From JACOTK01 sp963743945 (GTDB taxonomy: Bacteria > Actinomycetota > Acidimicrobiia > Acidimicrobiales > CADCSY01), in contig CAVURO010000005.1 of NCBI GenBank assembly GCA_963743945.1, positions 1 through 64,000 of the forward strand: a stretch of 64,000 nt of DNA, given 5' to 3'. Position numbers and translations under genes: made by a program. The notes below the pieces were generated by a model. It searched no databases. It was not told the origin of the DNA and saw nothing but the letters and a program-made list of their open reading frames with translations. This document shows, one piece after another, positions 47,445 to 55,898 of the stretch (the first letter of the stretch is position 1; every line of letters begins with the position of its first letter).

Positions 47445-48374
47445 ATGGCACCTGTGGTGACGATGAAACAACTCCTGGACGCCGGAGTGCACTTCGGCCA
47501 CCAGACCCGTCGTTGGAATCCCAAGATGAAGCGATTCATCCACGGCGAACGCAACGACATCTACATCATCGATCTTCAACAGACGTTGGCCCGTATCGAG
47601 ACTGCTTACGTCTTTGTCCGTGATCTGGTTGCCGATGGTGGCACGATCATGTTCATCGGCACCAAGAAGCAGGCCCAGGACCCGATCGCCACCGCTGCTG
47701 CCGGATGTGGGATGCCCTACATCAACGAGCGCTGGCTCGGTGGCCTGCTCACCAACTTCACCACCATCAGTGGTCGTGTCAAGAAGATGCAGGACTATCA
47801 GCGCATGCGTGCGCTGGGTGACTTCGAGGCCATGCCCAAGAAGGAAGCGCTCATGAAGACCCGTGAGCTCGACAAGTTGGAGCGCAACCTGGGTGGGATC
47901 CGGGACATGACCAAGGCGCCTCAGGCGGTGTTCATCCTCGACACCAACAAGGAGCACATCGCGGTCACCGAGGCGAACAAGCTCAAGATCCCCGTCGTGG
48001 CGGTGGTCGACACCAACTGCGACCCCGATCTGATCGATTTCGTCATTCCGGGAAACGACGACGCCATCCGGTCCAGCCGACTGATGTGCCGCATCATCTT
48101 CGATGCCGTCCAGGAGGGTCGATTCATCGCCGAGCGTCGCGGCATCGCTCGTCCGGCGCCGGCACCGACCCCCGAGGAGGAGGCGGAACGGATCCGTCAA
48201 CAGGCTGCCGCCCGTGATGAGGCCGCCGGTCAGGCCGCCGCCAGGGAAGCCCGCGTTGCTGCAGCGGTGGCCGAGGCATCCGAGGCGTCCGCTGTCACCG
48301 CAACCACGGCCGACCCTTCCGACGTCGAGCCCGCGGCAGAGCCAACCCCTGTCGTCACCGGTACCGAGGAGTAG
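47445..48374 (+). CDS. rpsB: 30S ribosomal protein S2
   Basis: uS2: MKQLLDAGVHFGHQTRRWNPKM, INERWLGGLLTNFTTI and VVDTNCDPDLIDFVIPGNDDAIRS mark the family. 309 aa because of a C-terminal tail of about 70 residues rich in Ala, Glu and Arg (after RRGIARPAPAP), common in high-GC actinobacteria. ATG 47445 follows GGAGAGGAG. First gene of the rpsB-tsf-pyrH-frr group. Confidence 0.98.
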   Translation: MAPVVTMKQLLDAGVHFGHQTRRWNPKMKRFIHGERNDIYIIDLQQTLARIETAYVFVRDLVADGGTIMFIGTKKQAQDPIATAAAGCGMPYINERWLGGLLTNFTTISGRVKKMQDYQRMRALGDFEAMPKKEALMKTRELDKLERNLGGIRDMTKAPQAVFILDTNKEHIAVTEANKLKIPVVAVVDTNCDPDLIDFVIPGNDDAIRSSRLMCRIIFDAVQEGRFIAERRGIARPAPAPTPEEEAERIRQQAAARDEAAGQAAAREARVAAAVAEASEASAVTATTADPSDVEPAAEPTPVVTGTEE

Positions 48375-48378
48375 ACCC

Positions 48379-49182
48379 ATGGCTGATTTCAGCGCCAAGG
48401 ACATTCAGCGCCTTCGTCAATCGAGCGGGGCGGGCATGATGGATGCCAAGAAGGCACTCATCGCAACCGACGGCGATTTCGACGCCGCGGCGAAGTGGCT
48501 CATGGAGAAGGGACTGGCCAAGTCCGTCGAGCGGTCCGATCGTGACAGTTCACAGGGCGCGGTTGCGCTTGGGGCAAGCGGTGGCGCCAGGTCGATGGTC
48601 TCGCTCCGCTGCGAGACCGACTTCGTCGCCAAGAGCGCGGACTTCGTGAACCTGGTCCAGGACATCGCCGATGCCGTCGCCGCCGGGGGCCCAGCAGCGA
48701 CCGAGAGGTTCGAGGCTCAGGTCGATGAGTTCAGGGTGTCCCTGAAGGAGAACATCACCGTCGGCGACGTGGTCCATTTCGAGGCCGCCGATGGTCATCT
48801 GCTCGACAGCTACCTGCACATCCAGAACGATCGTGGCGTGAACGGCGTGCTCGTCGAGGTTGCCGGTAGCGCCCAGGAGCTCGCACACGATCTGGCGGTT
48901 CACATTGCCTTCAGCCGTCCGGGCACGTTGACGCGCGACGAGATTCCCGAGGCCGAGATCGCCGAACAGCGCGAGGTGTTCGAGATGCAGACTCGCAACG
49001 AGGGAAAGCCGGAGACGGCCCTCGCGAAGATCGTGGAAGGCAAGCTCGGCGGTTATTTCAAGCGGGTTCCCGGCGGTGCGCTCCTCGACCAGCCGTTTGT
49101 CAAGGATGACAAGCAGAGCGTTGCCGGGGCACTGGGCGCAGCAACGATCGTTCGCTTCGCGCAAGTGGAAATCGGGGGCTAG
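48379..49182 (+). CDS. tsf: Elongation factor Ts
   Basis: Guanine-nucleotide exchange factor for EF-Tu. The N-terminal UBA domain (IQRLRQSSGAGMMDAKKALI) and the core motif SLRCETDFVAKSADFVNLV are conserved, ending LDQPFVKDDKQSVAGAL. 267 aa. GAGGAG upstream of ATG 48379, 4 bp after rpsB ends. Confidence 0.98.
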   Translation: MADFSAKDIQRLRQSSGAGMMDAKKALIATDGDFDAAAKWLMEKGLAKSVERSDRDSSQGAVALGASGGARSMVSLRCETDFVAKSADFVNLVQDIADAVAAGGPAATERFEAQVDEFRVSLKENITVGDVVHFEAADGHLLDSYLHIQNDRGVNGVLVEVAGSAQELAHDLAVHIAFSRPGTLTRDEIPEAEIAEQREVFEMQTRNEGKPETALAKIVEGKLGGYFKRVPGGALLDQPFVKDDKQSVAGALGAATIVRFAQVEIGG

Positions 49183-49188
49183 CTCCTC

Positions 49189-49947
49189 GTGACCGACGAT
49201 GGATCGCCGAGAAGCGACCGCAAGGGCGTTTCACGATGGCGTCGGGTCGTCATCAAGCTGTCGGGCGAGGCCTTTGCCGACGCCAGTGGATACTCCATCG
49301 ACGGTGATGTCGTCGGTCGTCTGGCGGCGGAGATCGTCGACGTCCGCCAGGACCTCGGCGTCGATGTCGCGGTTGTCGTCGGTGGAGGCAACATCTGGCG
49401 TGGGCTTCGGGGAACCGGTGCGGGCATGGATCCCGCTCAGGCCGACTACATGGGCATGCTGGCGACCGTCATCAATGGCTTGGCGCTTCAGGACGCGCTG
49501 GAGCGCCTGAATCAGCCGACACGGGTGCAGACGGCCATCCAGATGGCCCAGGTTGCCGAGCCCTACATTCGCCGCCGTGCCATTCGCCATCTCGAACACG
49601 GTCGTGTGGTCATCCTGGCGGGCGGAACGGGCAACCCGTTCTTCACCACCGATACGACTGCTGCGCTGCGGGCCGCCGAGCTGTCTGCCGAGGCGGTTCT
49701 GAAGGGGACCCATTCGGGTATCGACGGGGTCTACACCGCCGACCCCAAGCTCGACCCCACCGCGACCAAGCTGGCAGAGGTGTCCTATCTCGATGTGCTC
49801 AATCGCGGGTTGAAGGTCATGGATTCCACGGCGATCACCTTCTGCATGGATCGAGCGCTGCCGATCGTCGTCTTCGATGTGCTGAAACAGGGCAATATTC
49901 ACCGAGTACTGCTGGGTGAGGATGAGATCGGTACGCTGGTGAAGTGA
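49189..49947 (+). CDS. pyrH: UMP kinase
   Basis: Converts UMP to UDP; amino-acid-kinase fold. RRVVIKLSGEAFADASGYS, VVVGGGNIWRGLRGTGAGMDPAQADYMGML (in pieces), AGGTGNPFFTTDTTAALRAAE and VYTADPKLDPTATKL are diagnostic. 252 aa with a 14-residue N-terminal addition from GTG 49189. The end overlaps the frr start (GTGA). Confidence 0.97.
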   Translation: MTDDGSPRSDRKGVSRWRRVVIKLSGEAFADASGYSIDGDVVGRLAAEIVDVRQDLGVDVAVVVGGGNIWRGLRGTGAGMDPAQADYMGMLATVINGLALQDALERLNQPTRVQTAIQMAQVAEPYIRRRAIRHLEHGRVVILAGGTGNPFFTTDTTAALRAAELSAEAVLKGTHSGIDGVYTADPKLDPTATKLAEVSYLDVLNRGLKVMDSTAITFCMDRALPIVVFDVLKQGNIHRVLLGEDEIGTLVK

Positions 49948-50501
49948 TCGACGACATCATGGCGGACACCGGCGAGAAGATGAAGAAGGCGGTTGCACGC
50001 GCGCAGGCGGAGTTTTCCTCTGTTCGGACGGGTCGGGCCTCGCCCGCACTCGTCGAGCGAATCATGGTCGACTACTACGGCACGGAGACGCCGCTCAAGC
50101 AGCTGGCAGGCTTCACCGTGCCCGAGGCGCGCCTGTTGGTGATCCAGCCCTACGACAGGGGGGCCATCGGCGCCATCGAGAAGGCCATTCAAAATGCAGA
50201 CCTCGGGATGAACCCGAGCAACGACGGTCAGGTCATCCGTCTTGCCGTGCCCCAGCTCACCGCGGAGCGACGCAAGGAGATGGTGAAGTTGACCAAGACG
50301 ATGGCAGAGGACGCCAGGGTGGCGATTCGGAATCTGCGCCGCTCGTCTCGTCACGATCTCGAAGCTCTCGAAAGAGACGGTCAGATCTCCGCCGATGAGC
50401 TGGAACGGGCGGAGAAGGACCTCGAGAAGATCACCGCGAGTCATGTCAGTGCGGTGGATGCTGCCCTTGAACAAAAGGAGCGCGAGCTCCTGGAGGTTTG
50501 A
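49944..50501 (+). CDS. frr: Ribosome recycling factor
   Basis: Splits post-termination ribosomes with EF-G. MKKAVARAQAEFSSVRTGRASPAL, GTETPLKQLAGFTVPEARLLV, and the long helical part RKEMVKLTKTMAEDARVAIR confirm the family; 185 aa is standard. GTG 49944 overlaps pyrH; ATG 49959 is the other possible start. Confidence 0.98.
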   Translation: MIDDIMADTGEKMKKAVARAQAEFSSVRTGRASPALVERIMVDYYGTETPLKQLAGFTVPEARLLVIQPYDRGAIGAIEKAIQNADLGMNPSNDGQVIRLAVPQLTAERRKEMVKLTKTMAEDARVAIRNLRRSSRHDLEALERDGQISADELERAEKDLEKITASHVSAVDAALEQKERELLEV

Positions 50502-50523
50502 GGCCTGATTGGCGGGAGGCCAC

Positions 50524-52095
50524 GTGGACGAGCGCCCTGAAGACCAAGATCAGACAACCGAACGGGTCGTGGGCCCTGCGGAGGGCGTGCGCATCATCGG
50601 AGCCGAGGAGGCAGCCGATGCGCTCGAGCGAGGTGACGCGGACCCGCGTCTGCCCGAGGGCGCCCCTCGCTACGGTGATCGGCCGTCCGGGCCATCGCGT
50701 GATCAGCGGCCGCAGGCTCGATTTCCCCTCAGCGATTCCCAGGACATGGACGCGGTTCGCGCTGCAGGGGTTGCGTCTCCCGTTCTGCCTCCTTGGACCG
50801 ATCCGCCCACCGGTGAGGTTCCTCGCGCCTTCGCCGACTCGCGTGACGTGAGTCGTTCGTCGACGGCTTCGTCCGATGATGGCGACGTGGAGGACGATCT
50901 GGATGCCTGGATGGGTGTCACCGGCGCACCTCGCTGGCGGGACCATCCCAACGACTGGGATGAACCCGACTATGTCGACCTTGTCGCCAGGGAGGACGAC
51001 CCTCTCGTTGCATCCGGCGAGCAGCCGATGGGCGCCCGAAGCGATCCCCTCGGCGGCGAGGTCGATCCCCCCCGTTCGTCCGGTCTACCGGATTTCTTCT
51101 CGCCGGCGTTCGACCCGGATCCGGACCTTTCGACCTCGACGCTGCACAGGGCTGCGGCACCCAGGGTGGCACGCGGCGTGAGCACCACCGTTCCCGGGCG
51201 TTCCGCTGGGACGGGTGGCCGGCCAGGCGGTGGCGCAGGGCCCGACCGTGTGGTGAACGGCTATGCGAACACCGATGATCGCGGGGGCGAAGCCGACATG
51301 CGTGTCCGCATGATCACCGGGTTGGGCATGGCTCTCGTTGCGCTGCTCCTCTTCTCGATGGGCCCCGCCATGGCCCTCGCTGCCGTCCTTGTCGTGCTGG
51401 TCGCAGCGGCCGCCGAGTTCTACGGCATGCTGCGAAATGGCGGGTATCAGCCGGCGACACTGGTGGGTTTGGTCGCGACCGCATCGATGGTCCTCGCCGT
51501 GTACTGGAAGGGCACGATGGCGCTGCCACTGGTCGTCGCCCTGACGGTGGTGACGACGCTTCTGTGGTGCCTCATGGGTGTGACCGGTGGCGCACCGACC
51601 ATGAACGCAGGCATGACGGTGCTCGGGGTGGGCTACGTCGGCGTGCTCGGGAGCTTTGCCGCACTGATCCTGCGATTCGACAACGGCGTAGGCATCCTGA
51701 TCGGTCTGATCCTTGCCGTCGTGGCGAACGATGTCGGCGCGTTGTTCACTGGCAGGAAGTTCGGCAGGACCCCCCTCCTTCCTCACATCAGCCCGCACAA
51801 GACCCGCGAGGGTCTGGTCGGTGGATCGCTTGGGTCCATCGGAGCGTCGGTTCTGGCGCTCGGCGTCGTGGGCCTGCATCCCTGGAGCATTTCCTCCGCC
51901 CTCCAGCTGGGCCTGCTCGTCAGCGTGATGGCCCCCCTGGGTGATCTGTGCGAGTCGATGATCAAGCGCGACATCGGCTTGAAGGACGCGAGCCACCTGT
52001 TACCCGGCCACGGCGGGGTGCTTGACCGGTTCGATGCCGTTCTCTTCGTGCTGCCTGCGGTCTACTACCTCTGTTTGCTCATCGAGGTGTTCTGA
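50524..52095 (+). CDS. cdsA: Phosphatidate cytidylyltransferase with a long N-terminal extension
   Basis: Makes CDP-diacylglycerol from CTP and phosphatidate. Residues from about 265 on form the multi-helix CdsA domain; the C-terminal signature is split as SPHKTREGLVGGSLGS and CESMIKRDIGLKDASHLLPGHGGVLDRFD (given in pieces). The first 250-260 residues are acidic, Pro/Asp/Gly-rich and predicted disordered, with no known domain. GTG 50524 has GGGAGG at 4-nt spacing; TTG 50509 would add five residues. The stop overlaps the dxr start by one base. Confidence 0.92.
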   Translation: MDERPEDQDQTTERVVGPAEGVRIIGAEEAADALERGDADPRLPEGAPRYGDRPSGPSRDQRPQARFPLSDSQDMDAVRAAGVASPVLPPWTDPPTGEVPRAFADSRDVSRSSTASSDDGDVEDDLDAWMGVTGAPRWRDHPNDWDEPDYVDLVAREDDPLVASGEQPMGARSDPLGGEVDPPRSSGLPDFFSPAFDPDPDLSTSTLHRAAAPRVARGVSTTVPGRSAGTGGRPGGGAGPDRVVNGYANTDDRGGEADMRVRMITGLGMALVALLLFSMGPAMALAAVLVVLVAAAAEFYGMLRNGGYQPATLVGLVATASMVLAVYWKGTMALPLVVALTVVTTLLWCLMGVTGGAPTMNAGMTVLGVGYVGVLGSFAALILRFDNGVGILIGLILAVVANDVGALFTGRKFGRTPLLPHISPHKTREGLVGGSLGSIGASVLALGVVGLHPWSISSALQLGLLVSVMAPLGDLCESMIKRDIGLKDASHLLPGHGGVLDRFDAVLFVLPAVYYLCLLIEVF

Positions 52096-53255
52096 TGCCC
52101 ACGACGGTCGCCGTCGTGGGCTCGACCGGTTCGATCGGGACACAGACCCTTGACGTACTTCGAGCCGACCCGGACCGGTTCCGGGTGATTGCGCTGGGTG
52201 CATCGACGTCGGTCGACCTCCTTGCCGAACAGGCAAACGAGTGGAGGCCAGAGGTCGTCGCATTGGCCGATCCCGGTCTGGCTCGTGAGCTCGAGGCTCT
52301 TGTGCCCGCCGGGACCAGGGTTATGGCAGGCCCGGAGGCATTGCCGGCGATCTCGACCGATGCCGACGTGGTCGTCAACGGTGTGGTGGGCTTTGCCGGG
52401 TTGCCGGTGACGCTTGCGGCGCTCGGCGCCGGGCGGCGGCTGGCCCTGGCCAACAAGGAATCGCTGATCGCCGGTGGGCCGGTCGTGCGTCGGGTCCGCG
52501 AGACGCCGGGAGCGGAGATCATTCCGATCGATTCCGAGCACGGCGCCTTGCACCAATGTCTTCGAGGTGGGCGTCAGGAGGAGGTGCGGCGGTTGTTGTT
52601 GACCGCCAGCGGAGGACCCTTCCGTGGTCGCAGCGCCGGCGAGCTGGCAATGGTGACGGTTGACGACGCCCTTGCTCATCCCACCTGGGCCATGGGTCCG
52701 AAGATCACGGTGGATTCCTCGACCCTCATGAACAAGGGTCTCGAGGTCATCGAGGCGCACGAGCTGTTCGGCACCCCCTACGACTGCATCGAGGTGGTCG
52801 TGCACCCACAGTCGATCGTCCACTCGATGGTCGAGTTCACCGACGGTTCGGTTTTGGCCCAGCTCTCGATGCCCGACATGCGCCTGCCGATCGGCTACGC
52901 GCTTGCGTATCCAGACCGGCTGGCCTCGCCCTTCGGCCGCATCGATTGGACGACGTTGTCCCGTCTCGACTTCCAGCCCCCCGATCTCGAGGCCTTCCCC
53001 TGTCTCGGCCTTGCCTATGCGGCCGGCCGAGCCGGCGGGTCGGCGCCGGCCTGCCTGAACGCAGCCAACGAGGTGGCCGTGGCAGCTTTTCTCGCCGGCG
53101 CGGTCTCCTGGGCCGCTATTGCTGCCATTGTGGAAGATGTGCTTTCCGCTCATGAGTCAACGCCGCTGACCGATGTCGATGTTGTGGTTGACGTGGATTC
53201 CCGAGCGCGGCGCGCCGCGGCCGAGATGGTCGAGAAGAGGAGCAAGGCGGCATGA
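52095..53255 (+). CDS. dxr: 1-deoxy-D-xylulose 5-phosphate reductoisomerase
   Basis: Second step of the MEP isoprenoid pathway. NADPH motif VVGSTGSIGTQTLDVL, LALANKESLIAGG, the metal/substrate loop IPIDSEHGALHQCL, MGPKITVDSSTLMNKGLEVIEAHELF in pieces, and PNAANEVAVA-type LNAANEVAVAAFL. 386 aa, complete. Followed by rseP with an ATGA overlap; ispG two genes on belongs to the same pathway. Confidence 0.97.
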   Translation: MPTTVAVVGSTGSIGTQTLDVLRADPDRFRVIALGASTSVDLLAEQANEWRPEVVALADPGLARELEALVPAGTRVMAGPEALPAISTDADVVVNGVVGFAGLPVTLAALGAGRRLALANKESLIAGGPVVRRVRETPGAEIIPIDSEHGALHQCLRGGRQEEVRRLLLTASGGPFRGRSAGELAMVTVDDALAHPTWAMGPKITVDSSTLMNKGLEVIEAHELFGTPYDCIEVVVHPQSIVHSMVEFTDGSVLAQLSMPDMRLPIGYALAYPDRLASPFGRIDWTTLSRLDFQPPDLEAFPCLGLAYAAGRAGGSAPACLNAANEVAVAAFLAGAVSWAAIAAIVEDVLSAHESTPLTDVDVVVDVDSRARRAAAEMVEKRSKAA

Positions 53256-54640
53256 ACGACTCCAGTCCCGGCGCCCCGATGATGCGAGACGAGTCCCAGG
53301 AAGCCGTGATGCCCCCCGGCGCAGCGGTCCCGCCCGGAGCGGCGCTCCGAGGTGCATCGTCGAGCCCGGTTCCCGGTCCCCGGGACGTGGAGGGTCCACT
53401 TGCGGGCCTTGCCCGCCTGGGCCTCGTCGCACTGCTGGTCGTCGCGTTGTACCGGGCTGGTGGATGGGGCGTGGTCATCTTCGTGGTGATGCTGCTCGTC
53501 GTGATCTTCCTGCACGAGCTGGGCCATTTTCTGACGGCACGGTCTGCAGGCATGAAGGTCACCGAGTTCTTCATCGGCTTCGGTCCCAAGCTGTGGTCCT
53601 TTCGTCGCGGTGAGACGGAATACGGATTCAAGGCCCTTCCGCTCGGCGCCTATGTCCGCATCATCGGCATGAACAACCTCGAGGAGGTCGATCCGGCCGA
53701 CGAGCCGCGTGCGTATCGACAGAAGCCGTACTGGCGCCGCCTGTCGGTGGCGGTCGCCGGCTCGACGATGCACTTTCTGATCGCCCTGGTGCTTTCCTTC
53801 GTCGTCTACGTGGGGTTCGGGGTTGCCTCCGACGACGAGTCCCGCTGGACCGTCGGGGCGCTCACTTCGCCCAGTCCTGCCGCGGCGGCCGGCGTGCAGC
53901 CGGGTGACCGCATCGTCGAGGTCGACGGAAGGTCGTTCGCACAGTACGAGGACTTTCGCTCCTATCTTCAGTCCCGCCCCGGAAGACAGGTGGCGATCGA
54001 GATCGAGCGGGACGGGCGACGTCAGGTTCTGACGGCGGTGCTCGCGAAGACCAATCCGTCGGGGCGCCCGGTCGGCTTCCTCGGCGTCGGACCGGATTTC
54101 GACATGGTCAAGTCGGGCGTGGTCGACGGGGCGCGTGAGGCCGTGACGTTGACGGGAAAGACGATGTGGCTCTCGGTCAAGGGTCTGGGGGACTTCTTCT
54201 CTCCGTCGGGCCTTTCGGGCTATGTCGACACGTTGAGCGGCAACGAGGGGAACGAGACCCCCGCTGTCGGCTCGTCGGGCTCGGGTGGGGGATCGGCTCC
54301 GGATGCCGTCGACGGCGAGAACCGCGTCACCTCGATCGTTGGCATCGTGCAGATCGGAGGCCATGCCGCGTCCTCGGGAGTGGCGAACCTCCTGTACTTC
54401 CTCTTCTACATCAACGTCTTCATCGGCGTCTTCAACCTGGTGCCACTGTTGCCGTTCGACGGAGGACATGTGGTGATCGCGACCTACGAGAGGTTGCGCT
54501 CACGCAAGGGCAGGCGCTACCAGGCCGACGTGCGCAAGCTGTTGCCTCTCACGTATGCGGTGGTGACCGTCCTGGCACTGGTGTTCGTGTCGTCGGCCTT
54601 CCTCGACATCACCAAACCCCTGGGCAACCCCTTTGAATGA
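53252..54640 (+). CDS. rseP: Site-2 metalloprotease RseP/Rip1-like
   Basis: Intramembrane zinc protease that cleaves anti-sigma factors and other membrane proteins. The zinc motif is FLHELGHFLTAR (HExxH), with the second ligand region NLVPLLPFDGGHV (NxxPxxxxDGG). A PDZ domain (AAAAGVQPGDRIVEVDGRSF) lies between. About 50 N-terminal residues before the first helix are Pro/Ser-rich and specific to this protein; a glycine/serine insert (GSSGSGGGSAPD) occurs before the last helices. Order dxr-rseP-ispG is typical of actinobacteria. Confidence 0.95.
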   Translation: MNDSSPGAPMMRDESQEAVMPPGAAVPPGAALRGASSSPVPGPRDVEGPLAGLARLGLVALLVVALYRAGGWGVVIFVVMLLVVIFLHELGHFLTARSAGMKVTEFFIGFGPKLWSFRRGETEYGFKALPLGAYVRIIGMNNLEEVDPADEPRAYRQKPYWRRLSVAVAGSTMHFLIALVLSFVVYVGFGVASDDESRWTVGALTSPSPAAAAGVQPGDRIVEVDGRSFAQYEDFRSYLQSRPGRQVAIEIERDGRRQVLTAVLAKTNPSGRPVGFLGVGPDFDMVKSGVVDGAREAVTLTGKTMWLSVKGLGDFFSPSGLSGYVDTLSGNEGNETPAVGSSGSGGGSAPDAVDGENRVTSIVGIVQIGGHAASSGVANLLYFLFYINVFIGVFNLVPLLPFDGGHVVIATYERLRSRKGRRYQADVRKLLPLTYAVVTVLALVFVSSAFLDITKPLGNPFE

Positions 54641-55838
54641 TCGTCGCGTGACCCGCCGGATCAACGTCGGGTCCGTTCCCGTGGGGGGCGGATCGCCGGT
54701 ATCGGTGCAATCGATGACGACCACGAAGACCGCGGATCACGAGGCGACGCTTGCGCAGATCTACGCGTTGGCGGGCGCCGGCGCCGACATCGTTCGTTGC
54801 ACGTGCAACGACGAGGGAGCGGCAGAGGGATTGGCCCGCCTGGTGCCACGATCACCGGTGCCGATCGTCGCCGACATCCACTTTCAGTACCGGCTCGCCC
54901 TGGCGGCTCTCGAGGCCGGGGTGGCCTGCCTGAGGCTCAATCCCGGCAACATACGCAACCCGGCCCACATCAAGACGGTGGCTGCCGAGGCACTGGATCG
55001 GGGTGTGCCCATACGCATCGGGGTCAACGCCGGGTCGCTCGACCCCGACATCGAGGAACGGTACGGCCTGACCCCCGAAGCGCTGGTCGCGTCGGCACAG
55101 CGTGAGCTGGCGTACTTCGACGAGGTCGGTTTCCGGGACGTGAAGATCTCGGTCAAAGCCTCGAACGTTCCGCTGATGGTCGACGCCTATCGGCTGTTGG
55201 CCGAGGTGATCGACGCTCCGCTGCATCTGGGCGTGACCGAGGCGGGACCGCCTCCGGCGGGACTGATCAAGGCGACGGCCGGCATCGCGACCCTGTTGCT
55301 CGAGGGCATCGGCGACACGATCCGCTACAGCCTCACCGCCGACCCGGTGGAGGAAGCCCGAGCCGGTCGGCAGCTGCTCGAGGCACTTGGCCTGCGTGAA
55401 CGCAAGAACGTCGATCTGATCGCGTGTCCGAGTTGTGGACGCGCCGAGGTGGACGTCATCGCCGTGGCGGCCGAGGCGCAGGCCGCCTTCGAGACGCGCA
55501 AGCTTCCCATCCAGGTCGCGATCATGGGTTGTGTGGTCAATGGGCCCGGTGAGGCACGTTCGGCTGATCTGGGCATCGCCGCGGGGCGCCACCGGGGCCA
55601 CCTCTTCATTCGGGGCAAGGTCGTACGGGTGGTCCCCGAGGACGAGATGGTCGACGCGCTGATCGATGAGGCAGAGAAGCTCGTTGCCGAGGGGGTGGAG
55701 GCCCGTCTGGCCGCCGCCGACGCAGGAGCCGAAGCCGAGGCCGAGGCCGATCGCCGCGCGTTGCTGGATGACAAGGGCGACGACGCCAACGCAAGCGAGG
55801 CCAAGGTCGAGCTGATTCGCAGGACCGTCGAGACCTGA
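54633..55838 (+). CDS. ispG: 4-hydroxy-3-methylbut-2-enyl diphosphate synthase
   Basis: Fe-S enzyme of the MEP pathway. VPVGGGSPVSVQSMTTTKTAD, PIVADIHFQYRLALAALEAG, LRLNPGNIRN, GVTEAGPP, and cluster cysteines in LIACPSCGRAEVDV and IMGCVVNGPGEA. About 50 extra C-terminal residues are acidic and Ala-rich (EARLAAADAGAEAEAEAD). Start TTG 54633 overlaps rseP; GTG 54648 is an alternative. Confidence 0.96.
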   Translation: MNDRRVTRRINVGSVPVGGGSPVSVQSMTTTKTADHEATLAQIYALAGAGADIVRCTCNDEGAAEGLARLVPRSPVPIVADIHFQYRLALAALEAGVACLRLNPGNIRNPAHIKTVAAEALDRGVPIRIGVNAGSLDPDIEERYGLTPEALVASAQRELAYFDEVGFRDVKISVKASNVPLMVDAYRLLAEVIDAPLHLGVTEAGPPPAGLIKATAGIATLLLEGIGDTIRYSLTADPVEEARAGRQLLEALGLRERKNVDLIACPSCGRAEVDVIAVAAEAQAAFETRKLPIQVAIMGCVVNGPGEARSADLGIAAGRHRGHLFIRGKVVRVVPEDEMVDALIDEAEKLVAEGVEARLAAADAGAEAEAEADRRALLDDKGDDANASEAKVELIRRTVET

Positions 55839-55898
55839 GCCACCGCCACGCCGGAGCCACGACGGCGGAAATCGGCGACCCGGCTAGCATCGGCGCCC

